From: Erythrobacter sp.
Lineage (GTDB): Bacteria > Pseudomonadota > Alphaproteobacteria > Sphingomonadales > Sphingomonadaceae
Length of the DNA stretch: 64,000 bases
Direction of reading: 5' to 3'
Assembly (NCBI GenBank): GCA_025698865.1
Contig: JAILWQ010000004.1
Coordinates: 215,763 to 279,762 of the forward strand
Shown here: positions 22,993 through 34,290 of the stretch, piece after piece
Position numbering within the stretch: the first letter of the stretch is position 1
Layout of the letters: every line of letters begins with the position of its first letter
Notes under the pieces: model-generated
Told to the model about the DNA's origin: nothing
What the model saw: the letters and a program-made list of their open reading frames with translations, nothing else
Database searches by the model: none
Translations under genes and position numbers: made by a program

Positions 22993-25900
22993 TCGCGCGC
23001 ATTATCGATGCCTCGATCGCCAATCGGCTTTTCATCGTCCTCGCCGCCATAGCTGTGACCCTTGGCGGGTTCTGGGCCGTCCGCACAACTCCGGTCGATG
23101 CTTTGCCCGATCTGTCCGATGTCCAGGTTGTCGTCCGATCCAACTATCCGGGCCAGGCGCCCCGGATTGTCGAGGACCAGGTGACCTACCCGATGGCCAC
23201 GACCATGCTGTCGGTGCCGGGAGCGAAGACCGTACGCGGCTACTCGATGTTCGGCGACAGCTACGTTTATATCATTTTCGAGGACGGTACCGACCTTTAC
23301 TGGGCACGGTCGCGGGTGCTCGAATATCTCAATCAGGTGCAGAACCGCCTGCCCGAGGGTGTTACGAGCACGCTCGGTCCGGATGCGACGGGCGTGGGGT
23401 GGATTTACGAATATGCGCTTGTCGATCGCACGGGCGGTCATGACCTTGCCGGGCTGCGCAGCCTGCAGGACTGGTTTCTGCGCTACGAGCTCAAGACGAT
23501 CCCCGGCATTGCCGAAGTCGCGAGTGTCGGCGGTATGGTGAAACAATACCAGATCGTGCTCGAACCTTACCGGATGGCATCGTTCGGCGTCACGCATGCC
23601 GAGATCGTAAACGCCATCCAGTCGTCCAACCAGGAGGCCGGCGGTTCGATCGTCGAGATGGGTGAGGCCGAATACATGGTACGCGCGTCGGGCTATCTGA
23701 CGACGCTGGACGATTTCCGCGAGATTCCCCTCAGGACTGCAACTGGCGGGGTTCCGGTTACCCTTGGCGATGTCGCCACAATCCAGGTCGGGCCGGAGCT
23801 GCGCCGCGGCATTGCCGAGCTCAACGGCGAAGGAGAGGTCGCCGGCGGCATCATCGTTCTCAGACAGGGCGCGGACGCTCGCAGCGCAATCCAGGCGGTC
23901 GAGGAAAAGCTGGACGAATTGCAGGCGAGCCTTCCCGAGGGCGTCGAGATCGTCACCACCTACGACCGATCGCAGCTTATCGACGCCTCGGTGGAGAATT
24001 TGACGACCAAGCTGATCGAGGAGTTCATCGTCGTCGCGATCGTATGCGCGCTGTTCCTCTGGCACGCACGTTCGGCACTTGTCGCCATCATCACCCTGCC
24101 TTTGGGCGTGCTCGCGGCGTTCATCGTGATGCGTTTCCAGGGGGTGAATGCCAATATCATGTCGCTGGGCGGGATCGCTATCGCGGTCGGCGCCATGGTC
24201 GATGCAGCCGTTGTGATGATCGAAAATGCGCACAAGCATCTCGAGCGATGGGAGCATGAAAATCCCGACACGGTGCTTTCGGTCAAGGAACGCTGGCGGA
24301 TCATCGCCGATGCATCGAAGGAAGTGGGACCGGCGCTGTTCTTCAGCCTTCTGATCATAACCTTGTCGTTCCTGCCCGTGTTTACCCTACAAGCCCAGGA
24401 AGGCCGGTTGTTTGCACCGCTTGCCTTCACCAAGACCTATGCCATGGCGGCGGCTGCGCTGCTGTCGGTTACACTGGTTCCGGTGATGATGGGCTGGCTG
24501 ATCAGGGGTAAGATACCGTCAGAAGACTCCAATTTCCTCAATCGCTGGCTGACCAGGATTTACCGACCGGGCCTTAATTGGGTGATGCGCTGGCCAAAAG
24601 CCACGCTCGCGGTTGCAGGCGCGATCTTCCTCACCACGCTGATCCCCTTCTCGCAGCTCGGCGGAGAGTTTCTCCCGCCGCTCGACGAGGGCGATCTGCT
24701 CTACATGCCGAGCGCCCTTCCCGGTCTATCGCCAGGCGAGGCCTCGGCGCTGCTGCAGCGCACCGACCGCCTCATCAAATCGGTACCGGAAGTCGAAACA
24801 GTCTTCGGCAAGGCCGGCCGTGCAGATACGGCTACCGACCCGGCTCCGCTCACCATGTTCGAGACCACGATCCGGTTCCGGCCGCGGGAGGAATGGCGCG
24901 AAGCCATGACGACTGATGCGCTGATCGAAGAGCTCGACCGGGTCGTTCAAGTGCCCGGTCTCGCCAATGTCTGGGTACCCCCTATCCGTAACCGCATCGA
25001 TATGCTGGCGACCGGGATCAAGAGCCCGATCGGGGTCAAGGTTTCGGGCGAGGATCTTGCAGAGATCGAACGGGTGGCGCTCGAGGTCGAGGGTGTGGCA
25101 AAGACGATTCCCGGCGTCAGTTCGGCTCTGGCCGAGAGGCTTTCCGGCGGGCGCTACGTCGATGTCGACATCGATCGCGCCGCAGCGGCGAGATACGGCC
25201 TCAACATCTCCGATATCCAGCAGATCGTCTCGGGCGCTATTGGTGGGGCCAATGTCGCGCGGACTGTTGAAGGTCTGGCGCGCTATCCGATCAATGTGCG
25301 CTACCCCCGTGAAATTCGCGACAGCGTGGACGAATTGCGAACCTTGCCCCTCCTGACGCCGTCGGGACAACAGATTACGCTCGGCACGGTCGCACGGATC
25401 GGCGTCAGCGATGGCCCCCCCATGCTCAAGAGCGAACAGGGACGATTGACCAGCTACATCTATGTGGATGTGCGCGACCGCGATCTTACATCGGTGGTTG
25501 CCGACCTCCAAGAAGCGGTCGCCGCAAGCGTCAATCTTCCGGCGGGCGTCAGCCTGTCCTACGCGGGTCAGTTCGAGTACCTTACCCGCGCCTACGAACG
25601 GCTGCAGATCGTCGTACCCGCCACGCTCGTCATCATTTTCCTGCTGCTCTATCTGATCTTCAGAAGGTGGGACGAGGCAATGCTTATCATGGGTACGCTG
25701 CCATTCGCCCTGTCAGGCGGCTACTGGCTCCTCTATCTGATGGGCTACAACCAGTCGGTCGCAACTGCCGTCGGATTCATTGCCCTGGCAGGTGTATCGG
25801 CCGAGTTCGGCGTGATCATGCTGATCTATCTCAAGGCAGCCCTCGAGAAACGAAGTGGCGATTTGAGCGCCGAGGAAGTGGATCAGGCGATCCGCGAAGG

Positions 25901-26156
25901 GGCGCTCTTGCGTGTCCGACCCAAGGCGATGACCGTAGCGGTGATCCTTGCGGGTCTGTTCCCGATCTTGATCGGTACCGGAGCTGGCTCGGAGGTGATG
26001 AGCCGGATCGCGGCACCGATGATCGGCGGTATGATTACCGCGCCGCTCCTGTCCATGTTCCTGCTTCCCGCCGCCTATCTGTTGTTGCGGCGCCCCCGTC
26101 CGGAAAAACCGGCCAACCCTCAAGGAGAAGAAGAATGCGTACCCCAACCTATATGA
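22989..26156 (+). CDS. cusA: Cu(I)/Ag(I) RND efflux pump CusA
   Basis: 1055 residues, the usual length for heavy-metal RND pumps. Twelve membrane helices in two sets with two large periplasmic loops. Helix 4 has [21 protein letters not shown], the pattern of copper/silver HME-type pumps rather than the DFG...VDGA...VEN pattern of CzcA. The pump trimer uses the proton gradient to drive metal through CusB and CusC. The frame overlaps cusB by four bases and its 3' end overlaps the cusF start by 22 bases. Confidence 0.95.
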   Translation: MIARIIDASIANRLFIVLAAIAVTLGGFWAVRTTPVDALPDLSDVQVVVRSNYPGQAPRIVEDQVTYPMATTMLSVPGAKTVRGYSMFGDSYVYIIFEDGTDLYWARSRVLEYLNQVQNRLPEGVTSTLGPDATGVGWIYEYALVDRTGGHDLAGLRSLQDWFLRYELKTIPGIAEVASVGGMVKQYQIVLEPYRMASFGVTHAEIVNAIQSSNQEAGGSIVEMGEAEYMVRASGYLTTLDDFREIPLRTATGGVPVTLGDVATIQVGPELRRGIAELNGEGEVAGGIIVLRQGADARSAIQAVEEKLDELQASLPEGVEIVTTYDRSQLIDASVENLTTKLIEEFIVVAIVCALFLWHARSALVAIITLPLGVLAAFIVMRFQGVNANIMSLGGIAIAVGAMVDAAVVMIENAHKHLERWEHENPDTVLSVKERWRIIADASKEVGPALFFSLLIITLSFLPVFTLQAQEGRLFAPLAFTKTYAMAAAALLSVTLVPVMMGWLIRGKIPSEDSNFLNRWLTRIYRPGLNWVMRWPKATLAVAGAIFLTTLIPFSQLGGEFLPPLDEGDLLYMPSALPGLSPGEASALLQRTDRLIKSVPEVETVFGKAGRADTATDPAPLTMFETTIRFRPREEWREAMTTDALIEELDRVVQVPGLANVWVPPIRNRIDMLATGIKSPIGVKVSGEDLAEIERVALEVEGVAKTIPGVSSALAERLSGGRYVDVDIDRAAAARYGLNISDIQQIVSGAIGGANVARTVEGLARYPINVRYPREIRDSVDELRTLPLLTPSGQQITLGTVARIGVSDGPPMLKSEQGRLTSYIYVDVRDRDLTSVVADLQEAVAASVNLPAGVSLSYAGQFEYLTRAYERLQIVVPATLVIIFLLLYLIFRRWDEAMLIMGTLPFALSGGYWLLYLMGYNQSVATAVGFIALAGVSAEFGVIMLIYLKAALEKRSGDLSAEEVDQAIREGALLRVRPKAMTVAVILAGLFPILIGTGAGSEVMSRIAAPMIGGMITAPLLSMFLLPAAYLLLRRPRPEKPANPQGEEECVPQPI

Positions 26157-26521
26157 TCCTGCTCGCGGCACCGCTGGCGCTTGCAGCCTGCGACGCTGCA
26201 GACGACAGCTCAGAGACCATGATGTCAGACGACATGGCGAACTCGGACAGCATGCCCATGTCAGGCGAAATGCCGATGGCGGAGGAGACCGGCGGCGAGC
26301 AGAGCGCCAGCGCGGAGGGAACGGTTACAGCCATCGATTCCGAGGCGGGCACTGTGACCATCGAGCATGGTCCGGTCGAAAGTATCGGGTGGCCCGCGAT
26401 GACCATGGCATTCGAAGCCGACGCGCAAATCCTCGAACAGGTCAGTGTCGGTGAGGGAATAGCCTTTAAATTTCGTACTGGAACCGAAGGCAGCGTCGTT
26501 ACCTCGGTAACGCCGCGATAG
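26135..26521 (+). CDS. cusF: CusF-like copper-binding lipoprotein
   Basis: 128 residues from the ATG with AAGGAG eight bases upstream. A lipoprotein signal (LALAAC) is followed by a Met-rich acidic stretch (about 28-55) and the CusF beta-barrel with His, Trp and two Met ligands in [17 protein letters not shown]. CusF carries Cu(I)/Ag(I) in the periplasm to the CusCBA pump. It is a second CusF domain in the operon, besides the one fused to CusB. Confidence 0.92.
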   Translation: MRTPTYMILLAAPLALAACDAADDSSETMMSDDMANSDSMPMSGEMPMAEETGGEQSASAEGTVTAIDSEAGTVTIEHGPVESIGWPAMTMAFEADAQILEQVSVGEGIAFKFRTGTEGSVVTSVTPR

Positions 26522-26529
26522 CATGAAGG

Positions 26530-26563
26530 GTGGGAGGCGCTCGGTTGCGCCGGTGCCTCCCAC
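26530..26563 (+). terminator. Hairpin between cusF and the oxidase
   Basis: GTGGGAGGC (26530-26538) pairs with GCCTCCCAC (26555-26563); GCAAAAACAG follows. It may attenuate transcription after cusF. Its place in the leader also argues that the oxidase starts at 26580, not at 26523. Confidence 0.45.
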
Positions 26564-26579
26564 GCAAAAACAGGTGAAT

Positions 26580-28121
26580 ATGCCCGATATCGACAGGCCC
26601 AACTTTCAGGATCGGCGCGATTTCATGAAGAGCGCCGGTCTCGCGGCGACGGGTTTCGCGGCGCTGCCGCTGCTGGGCTGCGATACGCAAAGCAGGATGT
26701 CGCTCGATCGATCAGGTGCAAGCAAACCTCTTGCCATACCTCGGCTACAGGCCGGAACGATCGAACGGGGCGAGCGTGTCTTTCGCCTCTCCCTCACACC
26801 TGGCGAGAAAGAATTCGTGTCCGACACTCCGTCTCCGACAATCGGCATCGATGCATCCTATCTCGGGCCCACCCTCGAAATGCGCCGCGGCGAACAGGTT
26901 CGCTTTCAGATCGACAACAAGCTTGCCGAGGACGCGACTGTCCACTGGCATGGTTTCGAACTTCCCGCCACAGCGGATGGCGGACCGCACCAGCTCGTGC
27001 GGCCCGGCGAGCGCTGGAGCCCGTCCTTCGAAATACGCCAGCGCGCTTCGTTATACTGGTATCATTCGCATCTGCATCGCCGGGCCGGACCACAGGTCTA
27101 TACCGGACTTGCTGCCCCGATCTACGTGCGCGACGAGGAAGAGGATCGCCTCGATCTGCCGAGCCGGTACGGTGTAGATGACATACCGCTCGTCGTGCAG
27201 GATCGCGTGATCGACAGCTCGGGCCGCCTTGTTTACCCGCTCGACATGCACTCGCGGATGATGGGGGTGATGGGTGAGCGCATCTATGTGAACGGAACGG
27301 CCAATGCCGTTTTCGAGGCCGCCGCCGGTCCGCTGCGCCTGCGGCTTCTCAATGGATCGAATGCGCGGTTCTACACCTTCTCGCTCGAAGGTGATCGTCC
27401 GATGCAACTCATCGCAAGCGATGGCGGCCTGCTTGCCGCGCCAAGCGAGGTTCGCAGTCTTACCCTTGCCCCAGGCGAACGCGCACAAGTGATCGTCGAT
27501 CTTTCCGAAGGGCGCCCGCTCCGGCTGATTGCCAGCAGCCCTGCTAACGCCATGGGCATGATGGGCGGGCAAGGCGGGGGTATGATGGGCGGCGGAATGA
27601 TGGGAAACCGGACCGGTCGCGAGAGGCAGGGCCGCACATTTTCCATCCTCGATATGCGCCCCTCCGGCTCGTCGACTCCAGTGATGCTCCCGCCCACCCT
27701 CGCCGCGCTAGCCGCGCCAGACCCCTCGCTCGCCGTTCGCAGCCGCCGTTTCGTACTCGATATGGGCATGATGGGTCGGGGTATGTCGATCAACGGCCAG
27801 ACCATGGACATGGATGTCATCAATCAGCGCGTACCGGTGGGTCAGTGGGAAATATGGGAAATCGCCAACGCATCGATGATGGCGCATCCCTTTCATATTC
27901 ATAACGTGCAGTTCCGCTTGCTCGACCGGGACGGCCGGCCTCCGCGGGCGGAAGAGGCGGGCTTCAAGGACACCGTTATCGTCAACCCGCGTGAACAGGT
28001 CAGGCTGCTGCTACGGTTCGAAGAGAATACCGATCCCGACACTCCCTACATGTATCACTGTCATATCCTCGAGCACGAGGACGCAGGCATGATGGGGCAG
28101 TTCGTGGTCACGGCCAGTTAG
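26580..28121 (+). CDS. Multicopper oxidase (CueO-like)
   Basis: 513 residues from the ATG at 26580. A Tat signal (RRDFMKSAG) targets it to the periplasm. Copper sites are visible: [28 protein letters not shown] and [18 protein letters not shown] Met-rich insert ([17 protein letters not shown]) resembles the regulatory Met region of CueO, which binds Cu(I). It would oxidise Cu(I) to Cu(II). It differs from the CopA oxidase at 1737-3545 in length and lacks its MDHGS repeats. Confidence 0.92.
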   Translation: MPDIDRPNFQDRRDFMKSAGLAATGFAALPLLGCDTQSRMSLDRSGASKPLAIPRLQAGTIERGERVFRLSLTPGEKEFVSDTPSPTIGIDASYLGPTLEMRRGEQVRFQIDNKLAEDATVHWHGFELPATADGGPHQLVRPGERWSPSFEIRQRASLYWYHSHLHRRAGPQVYTGLAAPIYVRDEEEDRLDLPSRYGVDDIPLVVQDRVIDSSGRLVYPLDMHSRMMGVMGERIYVNGTANAVFEAAAGPLRLRLLNGSNARFYTFSLEGDRPMQLIASDGGLLAAPSEVRSLTLAPGERAQVIVDLSEGRPLRLIASSPANAMGMMGGQGGGMMGGGMMGNRTGRERQGRTFSILDMRPSGSSTPVMLPPTLAALAAPDPSLAVRSRRFVLDMGMMGRGMSINGQTMDMDVINQRVPVGQWEIWEIANASMMAHPFHIHNVQFRLLDRDGRPPRAEEAGFKDTVIVNPREQVRLLLRFEENTDPDTPYMYHCHILEHEDAGMMGQFVVTAS

Positions 28122-28134
28122 GGGAGAACGACAG

Positions 28135-30474
28135 ATGAGCGATGGGCACAATGCGATCGAGGGTACGGCGACCGACCCCGTTTGCGGAATGAGCGTGAAG
28201 ATGGACGGCGCCCGCTTCATCGATCGACACAAGGGTGGCGACCATTACTTCTGCTCCTCGCGCTGCCTCGACAAGTTCCGCGCGGATCCGGAGATGTATC
28301 TTTCAAAGGCGCACCTCGATGCTGTCGAGGATGTCCCGGAAGGTACGATATACACCTGTCCGATGCATCCGGAGATCCGGCAGCCGGGGCCGGGCTCCTG
28401 CCCGATATGCGGGATGGCCCTCGAACCCGAAACGGTCACCTTGAACGAGGGTCCCGATCCCGAACTGGTCGACATGCGGCGAAGGTTCTGGTGGAGCGCG
28501 CTCTTCACCCTGCCGCTCTTCGCTTATGCGATGGGCGACATGATCCCGTCGCGACCGTTCGATCAGATCATCGAACCCGCTTCCGCGCAGTGGCTGCAGC
28601 TTCTGCTGGCCACTCCGGTGGTGCTTTGGGGCGGCTGGCCCTTCTTCACCCGCGCGCTGCAATCAGTCCGAACCATGAACCTCAACATGTTCACCCTGAT
28701 CGGCTTCGGCGTTGCCATCGCTTATCTGTTCAGCCTTGTGGCAACCCTCGCCCCGGACATCTTTCCCGAGGCTTTCCGCGATCATGCGGGCCGGGTCGGC
28801 GTCTATTACGAGGCAGCAGCGGTTATCACGACCCTCGTGCTGCTCGGGCAGGTGCTCGAACTCAAGGCGCGCGGATCCACATCGAGCGCCTTGCGGGCGC
28901 TTCTCGAGCTCGCGCCCCCGACCGCGATGAAGATTTTCGGTCGCGGGGACGAGCGCGAAGTTCCGCTTGATGAATTGACGTCTGGGGACCTTCTGCGCGT
29001 GCGTCCGGGCGACAAGGTCCCCGTCGATGGCACGCTCGAGGATGGAAGCAGTGCCATCGACGAATCCATGATCAGTGGCGAGCCCATTCCCGTCAAGAAA
29101 AGCGCGGGCGATCAGGTAATCGGGGGCACTGTCAACCAGACCGGCAGCTTCACCATGCGCGCGACGCAGGTCGGCGCGGACACCATGCTCTCGAAGATCG
29201 TGCAGATGGTGGCGGAGGCGCAGCGCAGCCGGGCACCGATCCAGCGGCTCGCCGACCAGGTCACCGGATGGTTCGTGCCCATCGTCGTCCTTGTCGCTAT
29301 CGTGAGTTTTGTCGTCTGGGCCATCTGGGGACCGGCACCGGCCCTTGCCTACGCGCTCGTCAACGCGGTCGCCGTTCTGATCATCGCCTGTCCCTGCGCG
29401 CTCGGACTGGCGACGCCAATGTCGATCATGACCGGCACCGGCAAGGGAGCCCAGCACGGCATCCTGATCAAGAACGCCGAAGCGCTCGAAACGCTGGAAA
29501 AGATCGATACGCTGGTTGTCGACAAGACCGGCACACTGACCCGGGGCAAGCCCGATCTTGTCGACGTAAAACCGCAGTCAGATTTCGACGAGCAGGAATT
29601 GCTGAGCCTTGTCGCTGCCGTTGAGAGAGGAAGCGAGCATCCGCTCGCCCACGCGATCGTGGAAGGGGCTCAAAACAGGGGCGCTGCCATTCTCGACGCT
29701 TCCGATATCGAATCCGTGACCGGCGAAGGTATCCAGGCAAATGTCGACAAGCGCCTGGTCGCGATCGGGAATGAAAAGATGATGGAGCGTATAGGGGCGC
29801 TCGAAGAAGGCTGGCGGTCAACGGCGGACGAAGGCCGAAGCCTCGGACAGACGGTGATGTTCGTGGCCGTGGACGGGGCACCGGCAGGCCTTATCGCGGT
29901 CGCCGATCCGATCAAGGCAACCAGCCGCACCGCTATTGCCGCGTTGCATGAGCGCGGCATCAAGATCGTGATGCTTACCGGCGACAGCGAAGCCACCGCG
30001 CGTGCGGTAGCAAGCCAGGTCGGTATCGACGAAGTCGAAGCGAACGTCTCGCCCGAGGACAAACATCGCAAGATCGAGCAGTTGAAGAGCGAGGGTCGCC
30101 GGGTCGCTATGGCCGGCGACGGCATAAACGACGCACCCGCGCTTGCCGCTTCGCATGTCGGCATCGCGATGGGAACGGGTACCGATGTCGCGATCGAAAG
30201 CGCGGGCGTGACATTGGTGCGCGGCGACCTCGTCGGCGTTGTTCAGGCGCTCGTCCTGTCTCGGGCCACTATGCGCAACATCAGGCAGAACCTGTTCTTT
30301 GCCTTTGCGTATAATGCGCTCGGCATACCGGTCGCAGCAGGTGTCCTCTATCCATGGACCGGGTTGCTTTTGAACCCGATGATCGCGGCCGCAGCGATGA
30401 GCCTGTCTTCGGTATCGGTGATCGGCAACGCCCTGCGCCTGCGCGGCCTCGCTCTTCCCAAATTCGATACCTGA
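28135..30474 (+). CDS. Cu(+)-exporting P1B-1 ATPase
   Basis: 779 residues. An N-terminal YHS domain (DPVCGMSV ... [12 protein letters not shown]) is followed by a second metal-binding segment [25 protein letters not shown]. Eight membrane helices; CPC at 419-421, DKTGTLT from Asp463, and C-terminal YNALGIP and MSLSSVSV, the helix 7/8 signature of Cu(+) transporters. It pumps Cu(I) from cytoplasm to periplasm, feeding the oxidase and Cus pump. It starts 13 bases after the oxidase stop, so they share an mRNA. YHS instead of an HMA domain is a known variant. Confidence 0.94.
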   Translation: MSDGHNAIEGTATDPVCGMSVKMDGARFIDRHKGGDHYFCSSRCLDKFRADPEMYLSKAHLDAVEDVPEGTIYTCPMHPEIRQPGPGSCPICGMALEPETVTLNEGPDPELVDMRRRFWWSALFTLPLFAYAMGDMIPSRPFDQIIEPASAQWLQLLLATPVVLWGGWPFFTRALQSVRTMNLNMFTLIGFGVAIAYLFSLVATLAPDIFPEAFRDHAGRVGVYYEAAAVITTLVLLGQVLELKARGSTSSALRALLELAPPTAMKIFGRGDEREVPLDELTSGDLLRVRPGDKVPVDGTLEDGSSAIDESMISGEPIPVKKSAGDQVIGGTVNQTGSFTMRATQVGADTMLSKIVQMVAEAQRSRAPIQRLADQVTGWFVPIVVLVAIVSFVVWAIWGPAPALAYALVNAVAVLIIACPCALGLATPMSIMTGTGKGAQHGILIKNAEALETLEKIDTLVVDKTGTLTRGKPDLVDVKPQSDFDEQELLSLVAAVERGSEHPLAHAIVEGAQNRGAAILDASDIESVTGEGIQANVDKRLVAIGNEKMMERIGALEEGWRSTADEGRSLGQTVMFVAVDGAPAGLIAVADPIKATSRTAIAALHERGIKIVMLTGDSEATARAVASQVGIDEVEANVSPEDKHRKIEQLKSEGRRVAMAGDGINDAPALAASHVGIAMGTGTDVAIESAGVTLVRGDLVGVVQALVLSRATMRNIRQNLFFAFAYNALGIPVAAGVLYPWTGLLLNPMIAAAAMSLSSVSVIGNALRLRGLALPKFDT

Positions 30475-30503
30475 GCGATGGGGACGGGACGGAGATCGCA
30501 GGA

Positions 30504-30995
30504 GTGACGAATCAGACGATGCAGGATCAGGACCAAATCTCTGAGGAATCGCGCGAATGGCGCGGTGCTCATCCAGCCCTCTGGATCGCGATATTCGGAA
30601 TTCTCATCGCTTTCGCCTGGGAGATGCTCCAGCTTCCTTTCTACCAGTCGGGAGGTCTGTCGCCTGCCGAGGCAGCACGTCGCTGCGGCCTGGCCTCGTT
30701 CGGCGATGCCGGGATCATGGTGGCCGCTTATCTCGGCGCCTCTGTCGGCAGTGGTAAAACGCCGTGGCTCGTAGACTGGCCGATCTCGCGTTTTGTCGTG
30801 TTCCTGGGAATCGGCCTGGCCATTACTGCCATGGTCGAAGTGCTGGCTGTCGGTGCCGACTGGGGGTGGTCCTATAGTGCAATCATGCCGCTTGTGCCCG
30901 GGACCAAAATCGGCCTGGTACCGATCGTGATGTGGGTCGCGGTTCCCACGGCCACCTTGTGGCTCGCGCGCCGTCTCGGCACCGGACCCCGCTGA
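30504..30995 (+). CDS. Hypothetical four-helix membrane protein
   Basis: 163 residues from a GTG (30504) 29 bases after the ATPase stop. Four hydrophobic segments with FAWEMLQLPFY in the first and NADWGWSYS-like aromatic residues in a loop (VGADWGWSYSAIMPL). No family is recognised. It is the last plus-strand gene of the copper export operon and converges on the FTR1 gene. Confidence 0.7.
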   Translation: MTNQTMQDQDQISEESREWRGAHPALWIAIFGILIAFAWEMLQLPFYQSGGLSPAEAARRCGLASFGDAGIMVAAYLGASVGSGKTPWLVDWPISRFVVFLGIGLAITAMVEVLAVGADWGWSYSAIMPLVPGTKIGLVPIVMWVAVPTATLWLARRLGTGPR

Positions 30996-31012
30996 TCGCA
31001 AACCGGGATCTC

Positions 31013-32965
31013 CTATCCCTCGACAGCTGCCGGCTGCGGTCCCGATGGTGATCGACTTACCCGAAATCCGGCAATCAGGGCCAGCAGCGTGAGCAATTGC
31101 GCGCCGATCGTCTCGACAGTCGGGAAGAAGCCGAGTTCGGCGAGGCGCGGCAAGCCGGCAATGAAAGTGGCGGAAAGAACTCCGGCCTCCTGGAAAGCGC
31201 CCACGCCCTTGCCCGCGAGAATGACCGCAAGGATCGCAATCAGGATAGCACTGTAGCGGAAGAACTGGGTGATCGGCAGTTTGCGGCTGTAGCGCAGCAT
31301 GGCCCATGCAATGAGCGCCAGCAGCGCTACTGCGGACAAGGCACCTGCCAGTATGATGCCGCTGCTCTGCGGGTTCCACAGGGCAGCGTAGAACAGGATA
31401 GTCTCGAACGCTTCCCGGTAGACGACCACGAATGCAAGACCAAAGAGAAACCATGCCGATCCGCGCGAAAGCGCCTTGCCCATTTTTTCCTGGATATAGC
31501 GCCGCCATTCCTCGGCCTGGGATTTGCCATGCATCCAGATCCCGACCGATACGAGAATGACAGCCGCAAGCAGCGCGCCGATCCCTTCGGTCATCTCGCG
31601 GCTCGCCCCGCTGATGCTTACGAAGTAGGTTGCTACGACCCAGGTGGCGACACCTGCGAAAAGAGCAGCGATCCACCCACCATGGATATAGGGCAATACC
31701 TCGGAGCGCTGCGACTTTTTCACAAAGGCGATCATGGCGATCACAACCAGAATTGCTTCGATCCCCTCGCGCAGGAGAATGGTGAACGCCCCGAGAAAGG
31801 TCGAGATTTCGCTGGCCGCCTCAGGAGCCAACGCTTCCTCGGCTCTTGCCAGCAGACTATCGATGCGAGCCCTTAGTTGCTGTAGTTCGGATGGATTCGC
31901 ACCGGACCCTATTCCGGCCCGGAATTGCCCGAGCGCCTGTTCTACCTCCCGCATCAAACCGCCATCGCGCGTTGCCAGGAGGGCCTCCAGGGGTTCAAAC
32001 CCGTCGAGATAGGCAGACAGGGCAAGCTGCCGCGCTTCCTCTCGGTTGCCAGCCCGATAAGCTGACAGGCTGCGATCGAGCGTATCGCGAACGAAGGCGA
32101 GCGAACCTGCGTCATTTGCCTGTCCCACCGCATCGGGATTGGCGCGAAGATAGGCCATGACGGCGAGCGCACGGTCCTCGCCGATCTGCTCGGCCAGACT
32201 TTCCGGTGTGAGCGCGGCGAGCGTCTCGAGATCGGGGACAAGCTGGCGTATGCCATCATCTTCCCGCCAAATACGCTCGCCCTTGGCCACATCTTCAAAA
32301 GCAATGCTGCCGGCATGGAATGCAAGCGCCCAGCGATCCTCGTCGGACAGCGATGCGAAGCTGGCCATGGACGTTCCTTCCAGCCCTTGCGTGATGACCT
32401 GGTAAAGCCCGAACGCACTGCGCTGCCGCGCCCGGTCGATATCGGTGAAGTCGATCGGCGGGGGATCAAGTGCCTGCATTGCGGCCGGTGGCGCACTTCC
32501 GGCGGCGCCGTGACACGAGGCGCAGTTCTGCGCGAAGAGAGTGCGGGCGCGGTCAAGGTCGGGCGCTTGCGAAGGGGCAAGCGGAACCGGGTAGGCTGTC
32601 AGCAACGAGGCTGCCAGCGCGCGCGCTAAGCGCCCAACTCGCTCGGCGGGTTCCTTATTGGCGATCAGAGCTCGCAGCTGGTCCGATCGGCGGATGAGTG
32701 CTTGATTGTCTTTAGTATCCGGCAATGCAGCGATCTGCCGCGCCACGACATCGGAAAACTCCACCATTTCGCGATATTCGAATTCGTCGGCAACACGTCC
32801 CTCGGAAACGGCGGAGGCGTAGTCGACCGCGATATAATCGAGCAGACGCCAGGTGGTTCGCACGTCGGGTTCTTCCGCGTTCGCGGTGACGGACAGACAC
32901 AGCGCAAGCGCCAGCAGAATGAGCCGCAGTGCCGGATGGACGGTGGCGGAGACGATGCGATGCAT
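31013..32965 (-). CDS. Cytochrome c-FTR1 iron permease fusion
   Basis: 650 residues. After a signal peptide (about 1-30) an N-terminal periplasmic part holds a haem motif CASCH at 148-152. The C-terminal half has seven membrane helices with the FTR1 motifs REGIE (LLREGIEAILVV) and REAFE (VVYREAFETILFY), which bind Fe(III). Fusion of cytochrome c and FTR1 fits an Fe(II)-oxidising high-affinity iron importer; nearby multicopper oxidases could also supply oxidation. Copper stress perturbs iron supply, which may explain the location. Confidence 0.9.
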   Translation of the reverse strand: MHRIVSATVHPALRLILLALALCLSVTANAEEPDVRTTWRLLDYIAVDYASAVSEGRVADEFEYREMVEFSDVVARQIAALPDTKDNQALIRRSDQLRALIANKEPAERVGRLARALAASLLTAYPVPLAPSQAPDLDRARTLFAQNCASCHGAAGSAPPAAMQALDPPPIDFTDIDRARQRSAFGLYQVITQGLEGTSMASFASLSDEDRWALAFHAGSIAFEDVAKGERIWREDDGIRQLVPDLETLAALTPESLAEQIGEDRALAVMAYLRANPDAVGQANDAGSLAFVRDTLDRSLSAYRAGNREEARQLALSAYLDGFEPLEALLATRDGGLMREVEQALGQFRAGIGSGANPSELQQLRARIDSLLARAEEALAPEAASEISTFLGAFTILLREGIEAILVVIAMIAFVKKSQRSEVLPYIHGGWIAALFAGVATWVVATYFVSISGASREMTEGIGALLAAVILVSVGIWMHGKSQAEEWRRYIQEKMGKALSRGSAWFLFGLAFVVVYREAFETILFYAALWNPQSSGIILAGALSAVALLALIAWAMLRYSRKLPITQFFRYSAILIAILAVILAGKGVGAFQEAGVLSATFIAGLPRLAELGFFPTVETIGAQLLTLLALIAGFRVSRSPSGPQPAAVEG

Positions 32966-33035
32966 GAGGGGTCTCTATATCTGTTGCAATTAATCCGCAA
33001 TAGCAGGGTGTAGACGGAAATGTATTTCCTCCAAC

Positions 33036-33049
33036 CCCCGATCGCGGGG
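33036..33049 (-). terminator. Small hairpin after the CDF gene
   Basis: CCCCG/CGGGG stem with an ATCG loop, 13 bases after the CDF stop on the minus strand and before the FTR1 gene. Weak candidate without a T-run. Confidence 0.3.
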
Positions 33050-33061
33050 ATATTCTGGAGT

Positions 33062-33679
33062 TTAGGTAGAGCGCAGTTCGCCACGGGCCTGTTTGGAGAC
33101 TTCGGCACTTCCCCACACCGCCAGTCCTGCCATGATGCTCGCCACAACCAGATCGGGCCACGCACGGCCGGTGCCGAAAACGCCAATCGCTGCCGCCAGC
33201 ACGGCGATATTACCGATCGCGTCGTTGCGCGAACAGATCCACACCGAGCGCATGTTCGCATCGCCCGAGCGATACCGGAACAGCATCGCGGCGACGGCGA
33301 GATTTACCGCCAGAGCAAGAGAACCGATGGCGCCCATCGTTCCCGGGTCGGGCGACGCCCCGACAAAGAAACCCCAGATGGCCGAGCCGAGCACCCACAG
33401 GCCGAAAGCCAGCATGGTCGCCGCCTTTACGAGAGCCGCACGCGCGCGCCAGACGAGCGCCATCCCCGCTACACCGAGACTGATAGCATAGTTTGCCGCA
33501 TCACCGAGAAAGTCGAGCGCGTCGGCCTGCAAGGCGCGCGAATCCGCAGCAATGCCTGCCACGATCTCCACGCCGAACATGATTGCATTAAGGCCCAGTG
33601 CGATCCACAGAATGCGCCGCCATGTCGGATCGTTGTTGTTTGCACCGGCCTCATCGGGGCCGCAGCAGGTCTTTCCCAT
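33062..33679 (-). CDS. Cation diffusion facilitator-type transporter, short
   Basis: 205 residues, start with AAGGAGT upstream. The N-terminus MGKTCCGPD carries a Cys pair. Five to six helices; DALDFLGDAANY supplies the DxxxD-type metal site in helix 2, but the second site in helix 5 reads RNDAIGN rather than HxxxD. It lacks the C-terminal cytoplasmic domain of full CDF exporters. The divergent MerR gene and operator indicate control by a divalent soft metal such as Cd, Pb, Zn or Co. Confidence 0.82.
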   Translation of the reverse strand: MGKTCCGPDEAGANNNDPTWRRILWIALGLNAIMFGVEIVAGIAADSRALQADALDFLGDAANYAISLGVAGMALVWRARAALVKAATMLAFGLWVLGSAIWGFFVGASPDPGTMGAIGSLALAVNLAVAAMLFRYRSGDANMRSVWICSRNDAIGNIAVLAAAIGVFGTGRAWPDLVVASIMAGLAVWGSAEVSKQARGELRST

Positions 33680-33712
33680 TTACTCGACTCCTTGCGTCGA
33701 TCCGCCCTATGC

Positions 33713-33733
33713 ACCTTGTAGTAACTACAAGGT
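33713..33733 (-). promoter_or_regulatory. Palindromic MerR-type operator for the CDF gene
   Basis: ACCTTGTAGT-A-ACTACAAGGT is a perfect 10-bp palindrome. On the minus strand it lies between TTGACC (33731-33736) and CATAGG with a 19-base spacer, the layout of MerR-activated promoters. Confidence 0.82.
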
Positions 33734-33754
33734 CAAGCGGCAGGAGCCTTTGTC

Positions 33755-34153
33755 ATGAGAATTGGTCAACTTGCCCGGATAACCGGCGTCAAATCCGAAA
33801 CAATCCGCTTCTACGAGCGTGAGGGTATCCTCGCTGCCCCTCCACGCACGCGGGCCAATTATCGCGATTATGGACCAGCAGAGGAAGCGCGCCTTAACTT
33901 CATACGGCGCGCGCGTGATCTCGGCTTCTCCATGGCACGCATCAGGGAATTGCTCGATCTCTCCGATGATGCCGACCGGTCCTGCGCGGGCATCGACGCT
34001 CTGGCCAGAAGCCATCTCGGCGAGGTCGAGCGCAAGATCGCGAGCCTGGAGGCGTTGCGGACGGAACTTGGGCGTATGATCGCTGCCTGCGAGCAAGACA
34101 CTGTAGGCGATTGCCGCATCATCGATGCACTTGCGGGTACCGCCGAGCCTTGA
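33755..34153 (+). CDS. MerR-family divalent-metal regulator (CadR/ZntR type)
   Basis: 132 residues. Winged helix-turn-helix at 1-70 (MRIGQLARITGVKSETIRFYEREG). Metal residues Cys77 (RSCAGID), Cys112 and Cys120 (CEQDTVGDC): the cysteine in the 77-79 position marks sensors of divalent metals (CadR, PbrR, ZntR) rather than CueR. It is divergent from the CDF gene and binds the palindrome between them. Which metal it senses cannot be decided from these residues. Confidence 0.9.
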   Translation: MRIGQLARITGVKSETIRFYEREGILAAPPRTRANYRDYGPAEEARLNFIRRARDLGFSMARIRELLDLSDDADRSCAGIDALARSHLGEVERKIASLEALRTELGRMIAACEQDTVGDCRIIDALAGTAEP

Positions 34154-34290
34154 TGTCCGCGCCTCGTGCGCCAGTTCGGTCAGGCTCGCCAATGCACGGC
34201 TTTTGTCGGCCGCCCATAAGAGACTTAACTTCGGGAAAGGCCGACGAGTGCGAAGCTGCCCGTGTCGCCATCCCGGGTCTGTCGAACGGG

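Noticed and set aside
21939..24257. 772-codon minus-strand frame
   Set aside because: It is opposite the cusB-cusA genes; its length comes from third-position GC bias in RND genes.
28135..28300. HMA domain expected at the start of the copper ATPase
   Set aside because: The N-terminus is a YHS domain; no GMTCxxC motif is present.
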